Positions 1-8,085 of a DNA stretch of 39,056 nt are shown here, in pieces (position 1 is the first letter of the stretch; each line of letters begins with the position of its first letter). The stretch comes from an uncultured Bacilli bacterium (GTDB taxonomy: Bacteria > Bacillota_I > Bacilli_A > RF39 > UBA660). The notes beneath the pieces were generated by a model. It worked only from the letters and a program-made list of their open reading frames with translations, made no database searches and was not told where the DNA came from. The stretch lies in the NCBI GenBank assembly GCA_947598345.1, contig CANQFF010000002.1, forward strand, positions 1-39,056. The letters run 5' to 3'. Made by a program: the position numbers and the translations under genes.

Positions 1-22
1 ATCGAAAATTTGACAAAAAAAT

Positions 23-42
23 AACCATTTTATAATGGTTTT
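23..42 (+). terminator. Terminator-like hairpin of an upstream gene
   Basis: AACCATT (23-29) and AATGGTT (34-40) form a 7-bp stem with a 4-nt loop, followed by a short T run. It probably ends a gene lying to the left of the window. Confidence 0.5.
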
Positions 43-120
43 CACAAATTTATTATTTCAAAACTGATAAATTCCCGAGCTTTGTAAGTAAAAAAATAAA
101 AGATAAATTATCAAATATGT

Positions 121-155
121 AAACTATTAACTAAAAATTAATAGTTTTATTTTAT
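121..155 (+). terminator. AT-rich inverted repeat, terminator-like
   Basis: AAACTATTAA (121-130) pairs perfectly with TTAATAGTTT (138-147) across a 7-nt loop, followed by T-rich sequence. Together with the hairpin at 23-42 it is all I can see in the gene-free first 182 bases. It may be a second terminator or a processing hairpin. Confidence 0.4.
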
Positions 156-182
156 ATATATTTTTTAAAAATAACGAAAAAG

Positions 183-211
183 TTGATATTAAAATTTTGT
201 TTTGATATAAT
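183..211 (+). promoter_or_regulatory. Sigma-A type promoter of the lipid operon
   Basis: TTGATA (183-188), a 17-bp spacer and TATAAT (206-211). A second TATAAT overlaps at 212-217. The start codon chosen for the first gene is at 231, giving a very short leader. Confidence 0.6.
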
Positions 212-230
212 TATAATAGAGAGTGATGCT

Positions 231-830
231 ATGAGTAGTAAAAAATGCAGTGAATCTTTATTATATATTGTTTTAAGACCTATTATTACTGTTTTATTTA
301 AATTTTTATTTACGCCTAAAATAGTAGGTAAGGAAAATATACCTAAAAATGGTAGAATAATCATAGCAGGAAATCATACTAATAATTTAGATTGTGCTTT
401 GCTTATAAGTTCTATAAAAAGACCTATACATTTTCTAGCTAAAGTTGAGTTATTTAAGGGATTTAAGAAAATAATATTTTCTAATATGGGATTAATACCA
501 GTAGATAGAAGTAAAAAAAATCCAGATGCATTAAAAAAGGCAAAAGATTATTTGATGTGTGACAAAGTAATAGGCATATTTCCAGAAGGAACTATACCTA
601 AAAAAGCAAATTCACTTCCATATAAGATGGGGGCTGTTAAAATGGCGAAAGATACTCAAACAAGAATAGTTCCTTTTGCAATTACTGGAAATTATAAATT
701 ATTTTCAAGAACTTTAAAGATAGAGTTTGGTGAAGCTATCACTATTGAAAATAGTGATTTAAATATTGAAAATGAAAAATTAAAAAATAAAGTTATCGAA
801 TTGGTAGGTGATAAAAATGTCCATATTTGA
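231..830 (+). CDS. plsC: PlsC-family 1-acyl-glycerol-3-phosphate acyltransferase (first copy)
   Basis: A 199-aa acyltransferase of the PlsC/LPLAT family. Such enzymes esterify the sn-2 position of lysophosphatidic acid at the cytoplasmic face of the membrane. The four family blocks are visible in order: the NHTNNLD segment (HX4D catalytic motif), GLIPVDRSKK, GIFPEGT (acceptor binding) and VPFAITG. A hydrophobic N-terminal stretch probably lies in the membrane. The frame is open from 183, but the ATG at 231 follows a GAGAGTGAT Shine-Dalgarno-like stretch and lies just after the promoter, so I use it. The end overlaps the next gene by 14 nt, indicating translational coupling. A related acyltransferase lies two genes on. 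The family is clear; acyl-donor specificity is not. Confidence 0.85.
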   Translation: MSSKKCSESLLYIVLRPIITVLFKFLFTPKIVGKENIPKNGRIIIAGNHTNNLDCALLISSIKRPIHFLAKVELFKGFKKIIFSNMGLIPVDRSKKNPDALKKAKDYLMCDKVIGIFPEGTIPKKANSLPYKMGAVKMAKDTQTRIVPFAITGNYKLFSRTLKIEFGEAITIENSDLNIENEKLKNKVIELVGDKNVHI

Positions 831-2550
831 ATTTTTTGCAAGAAAGAAAAAAATACCTTGTCCTTGGAAAAAATATTATACCGATGACGAGTTTAATATG
901 ACAATACCCAATATAAGTTTATATGAACAAATATATAAGAGTTATAAAAATTATCCAAATAATATTGCTTATAAATATTTTACTAAATCAGTTACTTATA
1001 AAAAATTTATAAAGCAAATAGATAGGGCAGCAATGTCTTTTAAAAAGTTAAATATAAAGAAGGGGGATATTGTTACTATATGTCTTCCTAATGTTCCAGA
1101 GGCTTTAATTTCATTTTATGCGTTAAATAAATTAGGTGCAATAGCAAATATGGTTCATCCTCTTTCAGCTGAAGAGGAAATAAAGGATAGTTTGAATAAA
1201 ACAAACAGTAAATATTTAATTATGGTAGATATGTTTTATTCTAAAATAAAGTTATGTGTAAAAAGCACAAGTGTTAAAAAAGTAATATTTGTTTCACCAG
1301 CTAATTCTATGAATATATTTATGAAAATTGGTTATTTTTTCTTAAATATAAAGAAATATAAAAAATATCCAAGAAATAAATTTTTTATTTCTTGGTCTAA
1401 ATTTATTAGTATATCAAGATTTAGTAAGATAGATATAAAAACAAAATATGGAAAAGATACTCCTGCCGTTATATTACATAGTGGAGGTACAAGTGGTAAA
1501 CCTAAAAATGTAGTAATACAAAATAAAGCTTTCATATTAGGCGCTAAGCAATATAAGATTGCCTTAAAGAGTTTGACATTTGGAGATAGTTGCTTAGCTC
1601 TTATGCCAAATTTTCATGGATTTGGTTTAGGAGTAACAATACATACACCTCTTGCGTTAGGTCTTTGTACAATATTAATACCACAATTTAATGGAAGAAA
1701 ATTTGATACTTTATTTAAAAAAACTAGACCTACCTGTGTTCTTGGTGTTCCAACAATTTTTGAAGCACTAATTAATTGTAATAATGAAAAAGATTTAGAT
1801 TTATCATTTTTAAAATATGTGGTAAGTGGTGGAGATATTTTAAATAAAAATTTGGAAGATAAAATTAATGAATATTTAAAAGAACACGGTTCGCCAGCAC
1901 AAATAATACAAGGATATGGATTATCTGAAGCTTTGGCAGCAGTAACACTTCCAGTAGATGGATATAATAAAAGTGGATCGGTTGGAATTCCTTTAGCAGG
2001 TAATTATATAAAAATTATAAATCCATCCACTAGAAAGACTGTACCACACAATGTTGTAGGAGAGATTTGTGTTAATTCAAAGGCATTGATGATGGGATAT
2101 TTAAATGATGAAAGTGAAACAAATGAGGCATTACAAATGCACGATGATGGTCATGTTTGGTTGCACACAGGTGATTTAGGTTATATGGATGAAGATGGAT
2201 TCATATTTTATAAAGGTAGACAAAAGAGAATGATTATAACAAGTGGTTATAATGTTTATCCATCACATATTGAACAAGTAATAGAATCTCATCCTGCAGT
2301 TTTACAGTGTACCGTAGTTGGTGTTCCACATCCGTATAAGCAGGAAGTTCCAAAAGCATTTATAGTTTTAAAGGAAGGTTATAAAGGTATTTTTATAAAA
2401 GCCGAAATAAGAGAATATTGTAGAAAAAATTTAGCAAAATATATGATTCCAAAAGATATAGTATATCGAAAAAAATTGCCTACGACGAAATTAGGTAAAG
2501 TAGATTTTAATAAATTAAAAAGTGATATAGGAGCTGATGATGATGAATAA
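817..2550 (+). CDS. AMP-forming acyl-CoA (or acyl-ACP) synthetase, ANL superfamily
   Basis: A 577-aa adenylate-forming ligase that activates a carboxylic acid, probably a fatty acid, through an acyl-AMP. Visible motifs are the P-loop-like HSGGTSGKPK (about residue 220), the GYGLSEA motif, the LHTGDLGYMDEDGF and KGRQKRMI blocks, and the C-terminal catalytic lysine region PTTKLGKVDF. ATG 817 is preferred over the GTG at 808 because TAGGTG (805-810) sits 6 nt upstream of it. The gene overlaps both flanking PlsC genes, so all three are probably co-translated. A plausible role (inference) is activation of scavenged fatty acids for the two acyltransferases. The carrier (CoA or ACP) cannot be told from sequence alone. 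Confidence 0.85.
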   Translation: MSIFEFFARKKKIPCPWKKYYTDDEFNMTIPNISLYEQIYKSYKNYPNNIAYKYFTKSVTYKKFIKQIDRAAMSFKKLNIKKGDIVTICLPNVPEALISFYALNKLGAIANMVHPLSAEEEIKDSLNKTNSKYLIMVDMFYSKIKLCVKSTSVKKVIFVSPANSMNIFMKIGYFFLNIKKYKKYPRNKFFISWSKFISISRFSKIDIKTKYGKDTPAVILHSGGTSGKPKNVVIQNKAFILGAKQYKIALKSLTFGDSCLALMPNFHGFGLGVTIHTPLALGLCTILIPQFNGRKFDTLFKKTRPTCVLGVPTIFEALINCNNEKDLDLSFLKYVVSGGDILNKNLEDKINEYLKEHGSPAQIIQGYGLSEALAAVTLPVDGYNKSGSVGIPLAGNYIKIINPSTRKTVPHNVVGEICVNSKALMMGYLNDESETNEALQMHDDGHVWLHTGDLGYMDEDGFIFYKGRQKRMIITSGYNVYPSHIEQVIESHPAVLQCTVVGVPHPYKQEVPKAFIVLKEGYKGIFIKAEIREYCRKNLAKYMIPKDIVYRKKLPTTKLGKVDFNKLKSDIGADDDE

Positions 2551-3139
2551 AAAATTACCAATGCTTTACTATATTGGTAGATTCATATTGGGTCCAATAT
2601 TTAAACTATATTATAATCCTAAAATAATTGGTAAAGAAAATATTCCAGAAAATGGACCAATAATAATTGCAGGTAATCACAAACACTTATATGATCAATG
2701 CTTAACTATTATAGCAACAAAAAGGGGAATACATTATTTAGCTAAAAAAGAATATTTTGATAATAAAAAAGTTGCATGGTTTTTTAAACATACAGGATGT
2801 ATAAAGGTTGATAGAAAACATAAAGATGATGAAGCTGTAGAAAATGCTATTTGTGTTTTAAACGATGGTGGGGCAATTGGAATTTTTCCAGAAGGCACTA
2901 GAAATAGAACAAAAGAACCTTTACTGCCATTTAAATATGGTGCTGTTAGTTTTTCTAAAAAAACTAATAGTTCTATAGTTCCATTCGCAATAACGGGGGA
3001 TTATAAGTTCAGAAGTAATAATCTTAAAATAATATATGGTGAGCCATTTAAAGTTAATGATATGACTTTAGAAGAGGCGAATACTTTACTTTATAATAAA
3101 GTATTAGAGCTATTAAAAATAAATGACGATAAAAAATAA
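2540..3139 (+). CDS. plsC: PlsC-family 1-acyl-glycerol-3-phosphate acyltransferase (second copy)
   Basis: A second 199-aa PlsC-type acyltransferase, clearly related to the one at 231-830 (shared IIGKENIPENG-type segment, then a HX4D motif in NHKHLYD, CIKVDRKHK, GIFPEGTRNR and VPFAITG). It has the complete FPEGTR block; the first copy has FPEGT followed by IPKK, so their acceptors may differ. Three ATG codons occur in a row (2537, 2540, 2543). AGGAG at 2529-2533 gives the best spacing to 2540 or 2543, so the start is uncertain by one codon. It overlaps the ligase gene and is followed by a terminator, so it closes the operon. Confidence 0.85.
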   Translation: MMNKKLPMLYYIGRFILGPIFKLYYNPKIIGKENIPENGPIIIAGNHKHLYDQCLTIIATKRGIHYLAKKEYFDNKKVAWFFKHTGCIKVDRKHKDDEAVENAICVLNDGGAIGIFPEGTRNRTKEPLLPFKYGAVSFSKKTNSSIVPFAITGDYKFRSNNLKIIYGEPFKVNDMTLEEANTLLYNKVLELLKINDDKK

Positions 3140-3140
3140 C

Positions 3141-3168
3141 AAAAGGACCAGTTCCTTTTATTTTTTTC
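3141..3168 (+). terminator. Rho-independent terminator of the lipid operon
   Basis: AAAAGGA (3141-3147) and TCCTTTT (3153-3159) form the stem, followed by an ATTTTTTTC tail. Confidence 0.8.
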
Positions 3169-3191
3169 TTTTAAAAATTATAAAAATAGTG

Positions 3192-3197
3192 TATAAT
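3192..3197 (+). promoter_or_regulatory. -10 box upstream of the DHH phosphoesterase
   Basis: TATAAT at 3192-3197, 22 nt before the start codon. No good -35 is visible at 17-bp spacing (TTTTAA at 3169-3174). The -10 lies just after the preceding terminator. Confidence 0.4.
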
Positions 3198-3219
3198 TGT
3201 TCTAGACAGTAGGTGAACT

Positions 3220-4182
3220 ATGAATATATTTAAGCAAATATATAAAAAAATAAAAAAATATAATAAAATAGTTATTGCAAGACACATTGGAGCTGATCCA
3301 GATGCTTTAGGTAGTACATTAGGATTAAAAGAAGTAATATTAAGTACTTTTCCAAATAAAGAAGTTTATGTTGTAGGTGTTCCAGCTGCTAGACATAGAT
3401 ATATAGGTGTTTTAGATAAGTTTACTGAAGATATGTATGAAAATTCATTATTGATAGTCTTGGACACTCCGGATTTAAAAAGAATAGATGGAGTAGATCC
3501 AACTAAATTTGAGTATAAAATAAAAATAGATCATCATCCATTTATTGAAAAATATGCTGATATAGAGCTTATAGATGATACATCTAGTAGTGCATCACAA
3601 TTAGTTATGGAATTAGTAAAAAAGACTAGATTAAAAATTAATAAATCTGGTGCTGAAAAATTATATATAGGTTTAGTAGGTGATACCAATAGATTTTTAT
3701 ATCACTATACTACTTCTAAAACATTTGAATTAGTAGCTTACATTATAAAAAAAACAGGTATAGATTTCACAAATTTATATGAAGATATGTATTTAAGATC
3801 TATTCACGATTTAAAATTTCAAAGTTATATAATAAATAATTTAATTATTACTGAAAATGGTTTTGGATATATTAAGATAGATCAAGATATTTTAGATAAA
3901 TATGAAATAGATGCTGCAACTGCATCAAATATGGTAAATAATTTAACTTTTATAGAAGGCATGTATTCTTGGGCAACTTTTGTTTATGATAAAGCTAATG
4001 AAAATATAAGAGGATCTATACGATCTAGGGGTCCTATTATAAATACAGTTGCTTCGAGATATAATGGTGGTGGGCATATATATGCTGCTGGAGTTAGAGT
4101 TTCTGATTTTGATATTGTTGATGAATTAGTAAATGAATTAGATGAGGTTTGTCTTGAGTATAAAAAAGAAAAGAATATATAA
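3220..4182 (+). CDS. nrnA: DHH/DHHA1 phosphoesterase, NrnA-like (nanoRNase / pAp phosphatase)
   Basis: A 320-aa cytoplasmic DHH-superfamily phosphoesterase. NrnA-type enzymes degrade very short RNAs to mononucleotides and dephosphorylate 3'-phosphoadenosine 5'-phosphate using Mn2+. Metal-binding blocks are visible: HIGADPDALGS near residue 23, a VLDTPD segment, and the DHH motif in KIDHHPF near residue 103. The C-terminal DHHA1 domain ends with the substrate-binding GGGHIYAAG block. Length matches NrnA. The start is the ATG after TAGGTG (3210-3215). The next gene begins a few bases after the stop, so read-through into the prepilin gene is possible. The related c-di-AMP phosphodiesterase GdpP is excluded because membrane, PAS and GGDEF parts are absent. 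Confidence 0.85.
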   Translation: MNIFKQIYKKIKKYNKIVIARHIGADPDALGSTLGLKEVILSTFPNKEVYVVGVPAARHRYIGVLDKFTEDMYENSLLIVLDTPDLKRIDGVDPTKFEYKIKIDHHPFIEKYADIELIDDTSSSASQLVMELVKKTRLKINKSGAEKLYIGLVGDTNRFLYHYTTSKTFELVAYIIKKTGIDFTNLYEDMYLRSIHDLKFQSYIINNLIITENGFGYIKIDQDILDKYEIDAATASNMVNNLTFIEGMYSWATFVYDKANENIRGSIRSRGPIINTVASRYNGGGHIYAAGVRVSDFDIVDELVNELDEVCLEYKKEKNI

Positions 4183-4193
4183 GGGGAATGAAT

Positions 4194-5765
4194 ATGAATA
4201 AAGGTTTTACTTTGGTTGAACTGCTTGGTGTGATTGTAATACTTGGACTTATAATGGTTTTAGTTTTACCTAAAGTTACTGGATATGTTAGAAGTTCAAC
4301 AACAAAAACAGATAAATTAACTGAGGATTTAATTTATGACGCTTCTAACTTATATTTAGAAAATAATAAAAATATTTATGATACTGTAAATGGAAGTGTA
4401 TATTGTATTTCACTTAAAACGCTTGTTAAAGAAAATTACTTGAAAGGTCCAATAACATTTGCTGACGGCCAAGATATAACGGGTACTAAGAGTATACAAG
4501 CTACATTTAATAATAAATATAGTTTAAAACTTGTAGATAGTAATGAATGTAAGGAAGTTGTAAGTTTAGCACCAGAATTATTTGATGGATTAGTACCAGT
4601 TGTATATAATAATTCTAATTGGCAAATAGCAGATCCTTCAAGTAATTGGTATAATTATTCAAACCAACAGTGGGCAAATGCTGTTATTTTGAAAGATGAT
4701 GTTAATAAAAATATTGGAGATATAGTTACAGTTGATGGTAATAATCCCGATGTAATTGCAATGTTTGTATGGATACCAAGATATTCATATACGATTAAAG
4801 GTACATATGGGAAAGGTGGAGTTGATTTAGCAAACCCTGGAGAGATAGATATAAAATTTGTTAGTAGAGGTACAAAAGAAAAAGGTAGTGCTAATTATAT
4901 AGGCGAAAATCCAAATAATTGGCTTACGCATCCAGCATTTACCTTTGGAGGAAAAGAATTAAGAGGTATATGGGTAGGAAAGTTTGAAACAAGCGCAGAA
5001 AAAGATAGCCTTTGTTATACTAATCCATCAAATGATAATTGCAATAATGATCTTCAAAATCCATATATACTTCCAAATAGGAATTCATTAAGATATCAAA
5101 CAGTAAGCAATGAATTTAAAGTTTCTCAAAAATTTAATACAAATTTAAATGGACTAGGGGATTCACATATGATGAAAAATAGTGAATGGGGAGCAGTAGC
5201 ATACTTATCACAATCAAAATATGGAAAATACGGAAATAATTTATATATTGGAGCAAATAAAGAAATATATCAAAATAAATCTAGTGATTATATAACAGGA
5301 AGTAGTAATGGAACTCCATCTCAAGATGGAACCTTAACGCAATGTCCATATAATGATATAACTGATAAGAAAGATGGAACAGGTTCTTGTGGTGGCGGAG
5401 CATCAACAACAGGGAATATAACAGGAATATACGATATGAGTGGAGGAGCATGGGACAGAGTTATGGCAAACAATAATAATAAAGTAGGTCATGGAATAGA
5501 TGCCACTTGGTTTAAAGAACATGAAAAATATTACGATTTATATGTAGATACAAATCTCAATAATTCTTTATATATGGGTCATGCAGTAGGAGAAACTTCG
5601 GGGTGGTACTCTGATCTTGCGAGATTAATTGAAATTAATTCGTGGCTTTTCCGTGGAGGATGCAATGTCAGTACGACCTACGCAGGTGTGTTCAGCCTTG
5701 ACGTAAGCACTGGTGGACCTAGTGACGGTTGGTCATTTCGAGTTGTACTTTCTCCAACTAGATAA
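4194..5765 (+). CDS. Type IV prepilin-like protein with C-terminal FGE/C-type-lectin domain; probable DGR variable protein
   Basis: 523 aa. The N-terminus is a class III (prepilin) signal, MNKG followed by FTLVELLGVIVILGLIMVLVLP, with Glu at +5 of the mature form. A prepilin peptidase would cut after Gly4, and the helix would anchor the protein in a pseudopilus or the membrane. ATG 4194 is chosen over 4188 because AGGGGA (4182-4187) directly abuts 4188 but lies 6 nt from 4194. The middle is Asn/Gly-rich with FGE-sulfatase-like blocks (MKNSEWGAVAYLSQSKYG, GIYDMSGGAWDRVMAN). The last ~60 residues have the W..RGG ... AGVF ... SFRVVL framework typical of DGR target proteins. Between framework residues the codons are unusually GC-rich and C-ending (see the variable-region feature). 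No pilus assembly gene is nearby. Function is inferred to be surface ligand binding. Confidence 0.75.
   Translation: MNKGFTLVELLGVIVILGLIMVLVLPKVTGYVRSSTTKTDKLTEDLIYDASNLYLENNKNIYDTVNGSVYCISLKTLVKENYLKGPITFADGQDITGTKSIQATFNNKYSLKLVDSNECKEVVSLAPELFDGLVPVVYNNSNWQIADPSSNWYNYSNQQWANAVILKDDVNKNIGDIVTVDGNNPDVIAMFVWIPRYSYTIKGTYGKGGVDLANPGEIDIKFVSRGTKEKGSANYIGENPNNWLTHPAFTFGGKELRGIWVGKFETSAEKDSLCYTNPSNDNCNNDLQNPYILPNRNSLRYQTVSNEFKVSQKFNTNLNGLGDSHMMKNSEWGAVAYLSQSKYGKYGNNLYIGANKEIYQNKSSDYITGSSNGTPSQDGTLTQCPYNDITDKKDGTGSCGGGASTTGNITGIYDMSGGAWDRVMANNNNKVGHGIDATWFKEHEKYYDLYVDTNLNNSLYMGHAVGETSGWYSDLARLIEINSWLFRGGCNVSTTYAGVFSLDVSTGGPSDGWSFRVVLSPTR
5598..5765 (+). other. Putative DGR variable region (VR) with 3' constant homing segment
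   Basis: Codons in the 5661-5732 core include TGC, GTC, ACC, TAC, TTC, AGC, GAC, AGC and GAC. This density of C-ending codons is foreign to the AT-rich, A/T-ending usage of the rest of the gene. The pattern is that expected if AAC/AAT codons of a template were changed at their adenines (first and second positions) while C or T at position three stayed. Framework words CGTGGAGGA (5652-5660), GCAGGTGTGTTC (5682-5693) and TCATTTCGAGTTGTACTT (5733-5750) would be the non-A, unchanged parts. The last would be the 3' end where mutagenic homing starts. The upstream limit is a guess. Confidence 0.6.
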
Positions 5766-5797
5766 GTTAAAAAATTTTTAAAATAAGTAAATGATAT

Positions 5798-5838
5798 AAT
5801 CTAGTGTTTAGATAAATTTTATACACTAGATTTTTTAA
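5798..5838 (+). terminator. Hairpin after the variable pilin gene: terminator and possible DGR 3' hairpin
   Basis: AATCTAGTGT (5798-5807) pairs perfectly with ACACTAGATT (5823-5832) and is followed by a T run. The loop itself holds TTTA...TAAA complementarity. It can act as a Rho-independent terminator. A hairpin a few tens of bases after the VR is also a known feature of several DGR target genes. Confidence 0.7.
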
Positions 5839-5885
5839 TAAAAAATTATTAAATTATTGATAATATAGATTTAATTTAATAAATA

Positions 5886-5894
5886 TGATAAAAT
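5886..5894 (+). promoter_or_regulatory. Extended -10 promoter element upstream of pgk
   Basis: TGATAAAAT at 5886-5894 is an extended -10 (TG, one base, TAAAAT) 16 nt before the pgk start. A TTGATA at 5857-5862 is too far away for standard spacing. Confidence 0.35.
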
Positions 5895-5909
5895 TATTAT
5901 GGTGGTAAG

Positions 5910-7085
5910 ATGAAGACTATTGAAAATTTTAACTTAAAAGATAAAAAGGTAATAATAAGAGTTGATTTTAATGTACCAATTAAGGATAATAGAATACTAG
6001 ATGACAATAGAATTGTCATGAGTTTAAAAACAATAAAGTTTGCTATAGATCATGATGCTAAAGTAATACTTATGAGTCATTTAGGAAGAGTAAAAGAAGT
6101 TTCTGATAAAGATAAATACTCTTTAAAAATAGTGGCTAAAAGACTTAGTGAATTATTAAATAAAGATGTTATTTTTGAGGGTACAACAAGAGGAGAAAAA
6201 TTAGAAAAAGCAATAAATAATTTAAAACCTGGAGATATTTTACTTATGGAAAATACTAGATTTGAAGATTTAAATGGTAAATTAGAATCTGGTAATGATG
6301 ATACTTTAGGCAAATATTGGGCTTCTCTAGGAGATATATTCATAAATGATGCTTTTGGGACTTTACACAGAGCTCATGCATCGAATGTAGGTATTGCATC
6401 AAACTTACCTAGTGGGATAGGATTTTTAGTTAAAGATGAAATAGAAAAATTAGGTAGTGCGATAAACAGTCCTAAAAGACCATTTGGTGTTATACTTGGA
6501 GGAGCTAAGGTAAGTGATAAAATAGGTGTAATAGAAAATTTGGTAAAAAAGTGTGACTATATTTTAATTGGTGGAGGTATGGCATATACATTTTTAAAAT
6601 CTCAAGGATATAATATAGGTAAGTCACTTTTAGATGAAAATTCTATTGATTTTTGTACTAATATACTAAATAATTATTCAGAAAAAATAATATTACCTGT
6701 TGATTCTATCGTATCAAAAGAATTAGGTAGTGATGCAGTTTTAAAATCTAATAATACTTTTGAAAATGATGACATAGGTTTAGATATAGGAAGTAAAACT
6801 ATAGAAAAATATAAAGAAATACTAGATAAGTGTGAAACTATTGTATGGAATGGGCCTTTGGGTTATTCAGAAATAGACAAATATTCAAATGGTACAAAAC
6901 AAATTCTTGAATATTTAAGTAAAAAAGATAAAATAGTGATTATAGGCGGAGGTGATAGCGCATCTGCTGCTATTAACTTTGGATATAAAAAATCATTCAC
7001 ACATATTTCAACAGGTGGTGGAGCCTCTTTAGAATTATTAGAAGGTAAGGTATTACCTGGTATAGAGGTAATAGAGGATAAATAA
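5910..7085 (+). CDS. pgk: Phosphoglycerate kinase
   Basis: A 391-aa glycolytic enzyme that transfers phosphate from 1,3-bisphosphoglycerate to ADP in the cytoplasm. Diagnostic segments are all present: RVDFNVP (residues ~12-18), the LMSHLGR loop, the FINDAFGTLHRAHAS block, GGAKVSDKIGVI (~residue 195), WNGPLGYSE and the C-terminal nucleotide loop GGGDSASAA. Length matches the usual bacterial ~390-400 aa. The ATG follows GGTGG (5901-5905). It is not clustered with gap, tpi or eno, unlike in many Bacilli; the next gene begins one base after its stop, so it may share a transcript with the membrane protein and glycosyltransferase genes. Confidence 0.97.
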   Translation: MKTIENFNLKDKKVIIRVDFNVPIKDNRILDDNRIVMSLKTIKFAIDHDAKVILMSHLGRVKEVSDKDKYSLKIVAKRLSELLNKDVIFEGTTRGEKLEKAINNLKPGDILLMENTRFEDLNGKLESGNDDTLGKYWASLGDIFINDAFGTLHRAHASNVGIASNLPSGIGFLVKDEIEKLGSAINSPKRPFGVILGGAKVSDKIGVIENLVKKCDYILIGGGMAYTFLKSQGYNIGKSLLDENSIDFCTNILNNYSEKIILPVDSIVSKELGSDAVLKSNNTFENDDIGLDIGSKTIEKYKEILDKCETIVWNGPLGYSEIDKYSNGTKQILEYLSKKDKIVIIGGGDSASAAINFGYKKSFTHISTGGGASLELLEGKVLPGIEVIEDK

Positions 7086-7086
7086 T

Positions 7087-8085
7087 ATGAAAAAAAAGTT
7101 AAATATAATAATTCTTATATTTATAACTATCTTAGTATTATATTTTTCATTAAAAGATGATTTTTCTTCTATAGTAAATCAAATTATTAATATGAATATT
7201 TGGTACCTTTTAGTAGCGTTTTTATTACTCATATTATTTTGGATATTTAGAAGTTATCCTATGTATTCGTTTTGTAAAAAAATAAATAAGGATTTTAAAT
7301 ATTCTTATTCTATTAATTTAATTTTAAGAACACAATTTTTTAATGCAATTACTCCTTTTGCAACAGGAGGTCAACCTTATCAAATATATTATTTAAAAAA
7401 GAATGGATTAGATTATGCTAGTGCGACCGGAGTAGTATTAGAAAATTTTATAGTTTATCAAATCGCATTAGTATTACTAGGTTTAATTGCGCTTATAACA
7501 AATAATATTTTTAATATATTTGGTAAAGTCCATTTGCTTCAAAAATTAATCGCACTTGGATTTATAATAAATACACTTGTTATAGTTGTAATGTTTGTGA
7601 TTGCATTTTCAAAAAAAATGAATAAAATTTTAATAGATTTTGCAATTAATTTATTGACTAAGCTTCATCTTGTAAAAAATCCAGAGGAAAAATTAGAAAA
7701 ATGGCATGATTCAATAAATAGATTTGATAATAGTGCAAGGGTATTATTAAGTGATAAAAAAACATTTATATTTAATATATTATATAATTTCATAGCGCTT
7801 TGTTGTTTATATTTAATTCCTTTATTTGTTTTATATTCGATTGGAAATTTTGATTCATTTACTGCAGGAGTATCAATAGTTACAAGTGCATATGTAATGC
7901 TTATAGGATCTTTTGTTCCAATTCCTGGTGGAACTGGAGGATTAGAGTATGGATTTGTTCAATTCTTTGGTAATTTTGTTACAGGAAGTTCTCTTTCTGC
8001 TATGATGCTCGTATGGAGATTTATAACATATTACTTTGGTATGGTTGTAGGAGCGATTGCTCTTAATTTAAAGAAGGTGAATTAG
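7087..8085 (+). CDS. YbhN/MprF-like integral membrane protein (UPF0104 family, lipid flippase-type)
   Basis: 332 aa, strongly hydrophobic, about eight membrane segments spread over the whole length. The family signatures are the FNAITPFATGGQPYQIYYL stretch (about residues 85-105), a GVVLENFIVYQ segment and the GSFVPIPGGTGGLEYGF block near the C-terminus. These match the membrane part of MprF (lysylphosphatidylglycerol synthase) and stand-alone YbhN relatives, for which lipid flipping is proposed. The catalytic aminoacyl-transferase domain of MprF is absent. The 3' end overlaps the GTG start of a glycosyltransferase by one base. A joint role in making and moving a glycolipid is a reasonable inference but unproven. 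Confidence 0.8.
   Translation: MKKKLNIIILIFITILVLYFSLKDDFSSIVNQIINMNIWYLLVAFLLLILFWIFRSYPMYSFCKKINKDFKYSYSINLILRTQFFNAITPFATGGQPYQIYYLKKNGLDYASATGVVLENFIVYQIALVLLGLIALITNNIFNIFGKVHLLQKLIALGFIINTLVIVVMFVIAFSKKMNKILIDFAINLLTKLHLVKNPEEKLEKWHDSINRFDNSARVLLSDKKTFIFNILYNFIALCCLYLIPLFVLYSIGNFDSFTAGVSIVTSAYVMLIGSFVPIPGGTGGLEYGFVQFFGNFVTGSSLSAMMLVWRFITYYFGMVVGAIALNLKKVN

Noticed and set aside
152..364. Reverse-strand reading frames here and at about 25 other places (for example 6077-6343, 19325-19759, 37218-37580)
   Set aside because: They lie opposite well-supported + strand genes, have no Shine-Dalgarno sequence or promoter, and show no recognisable domain.
4194..5765. Active formylglycine-generating enzyme
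   Set aside because: The fold words are FGE-like, but the protein is prepilin-anchored, no sulfatase is nearby, and the C-terminus fits a DGR target better.
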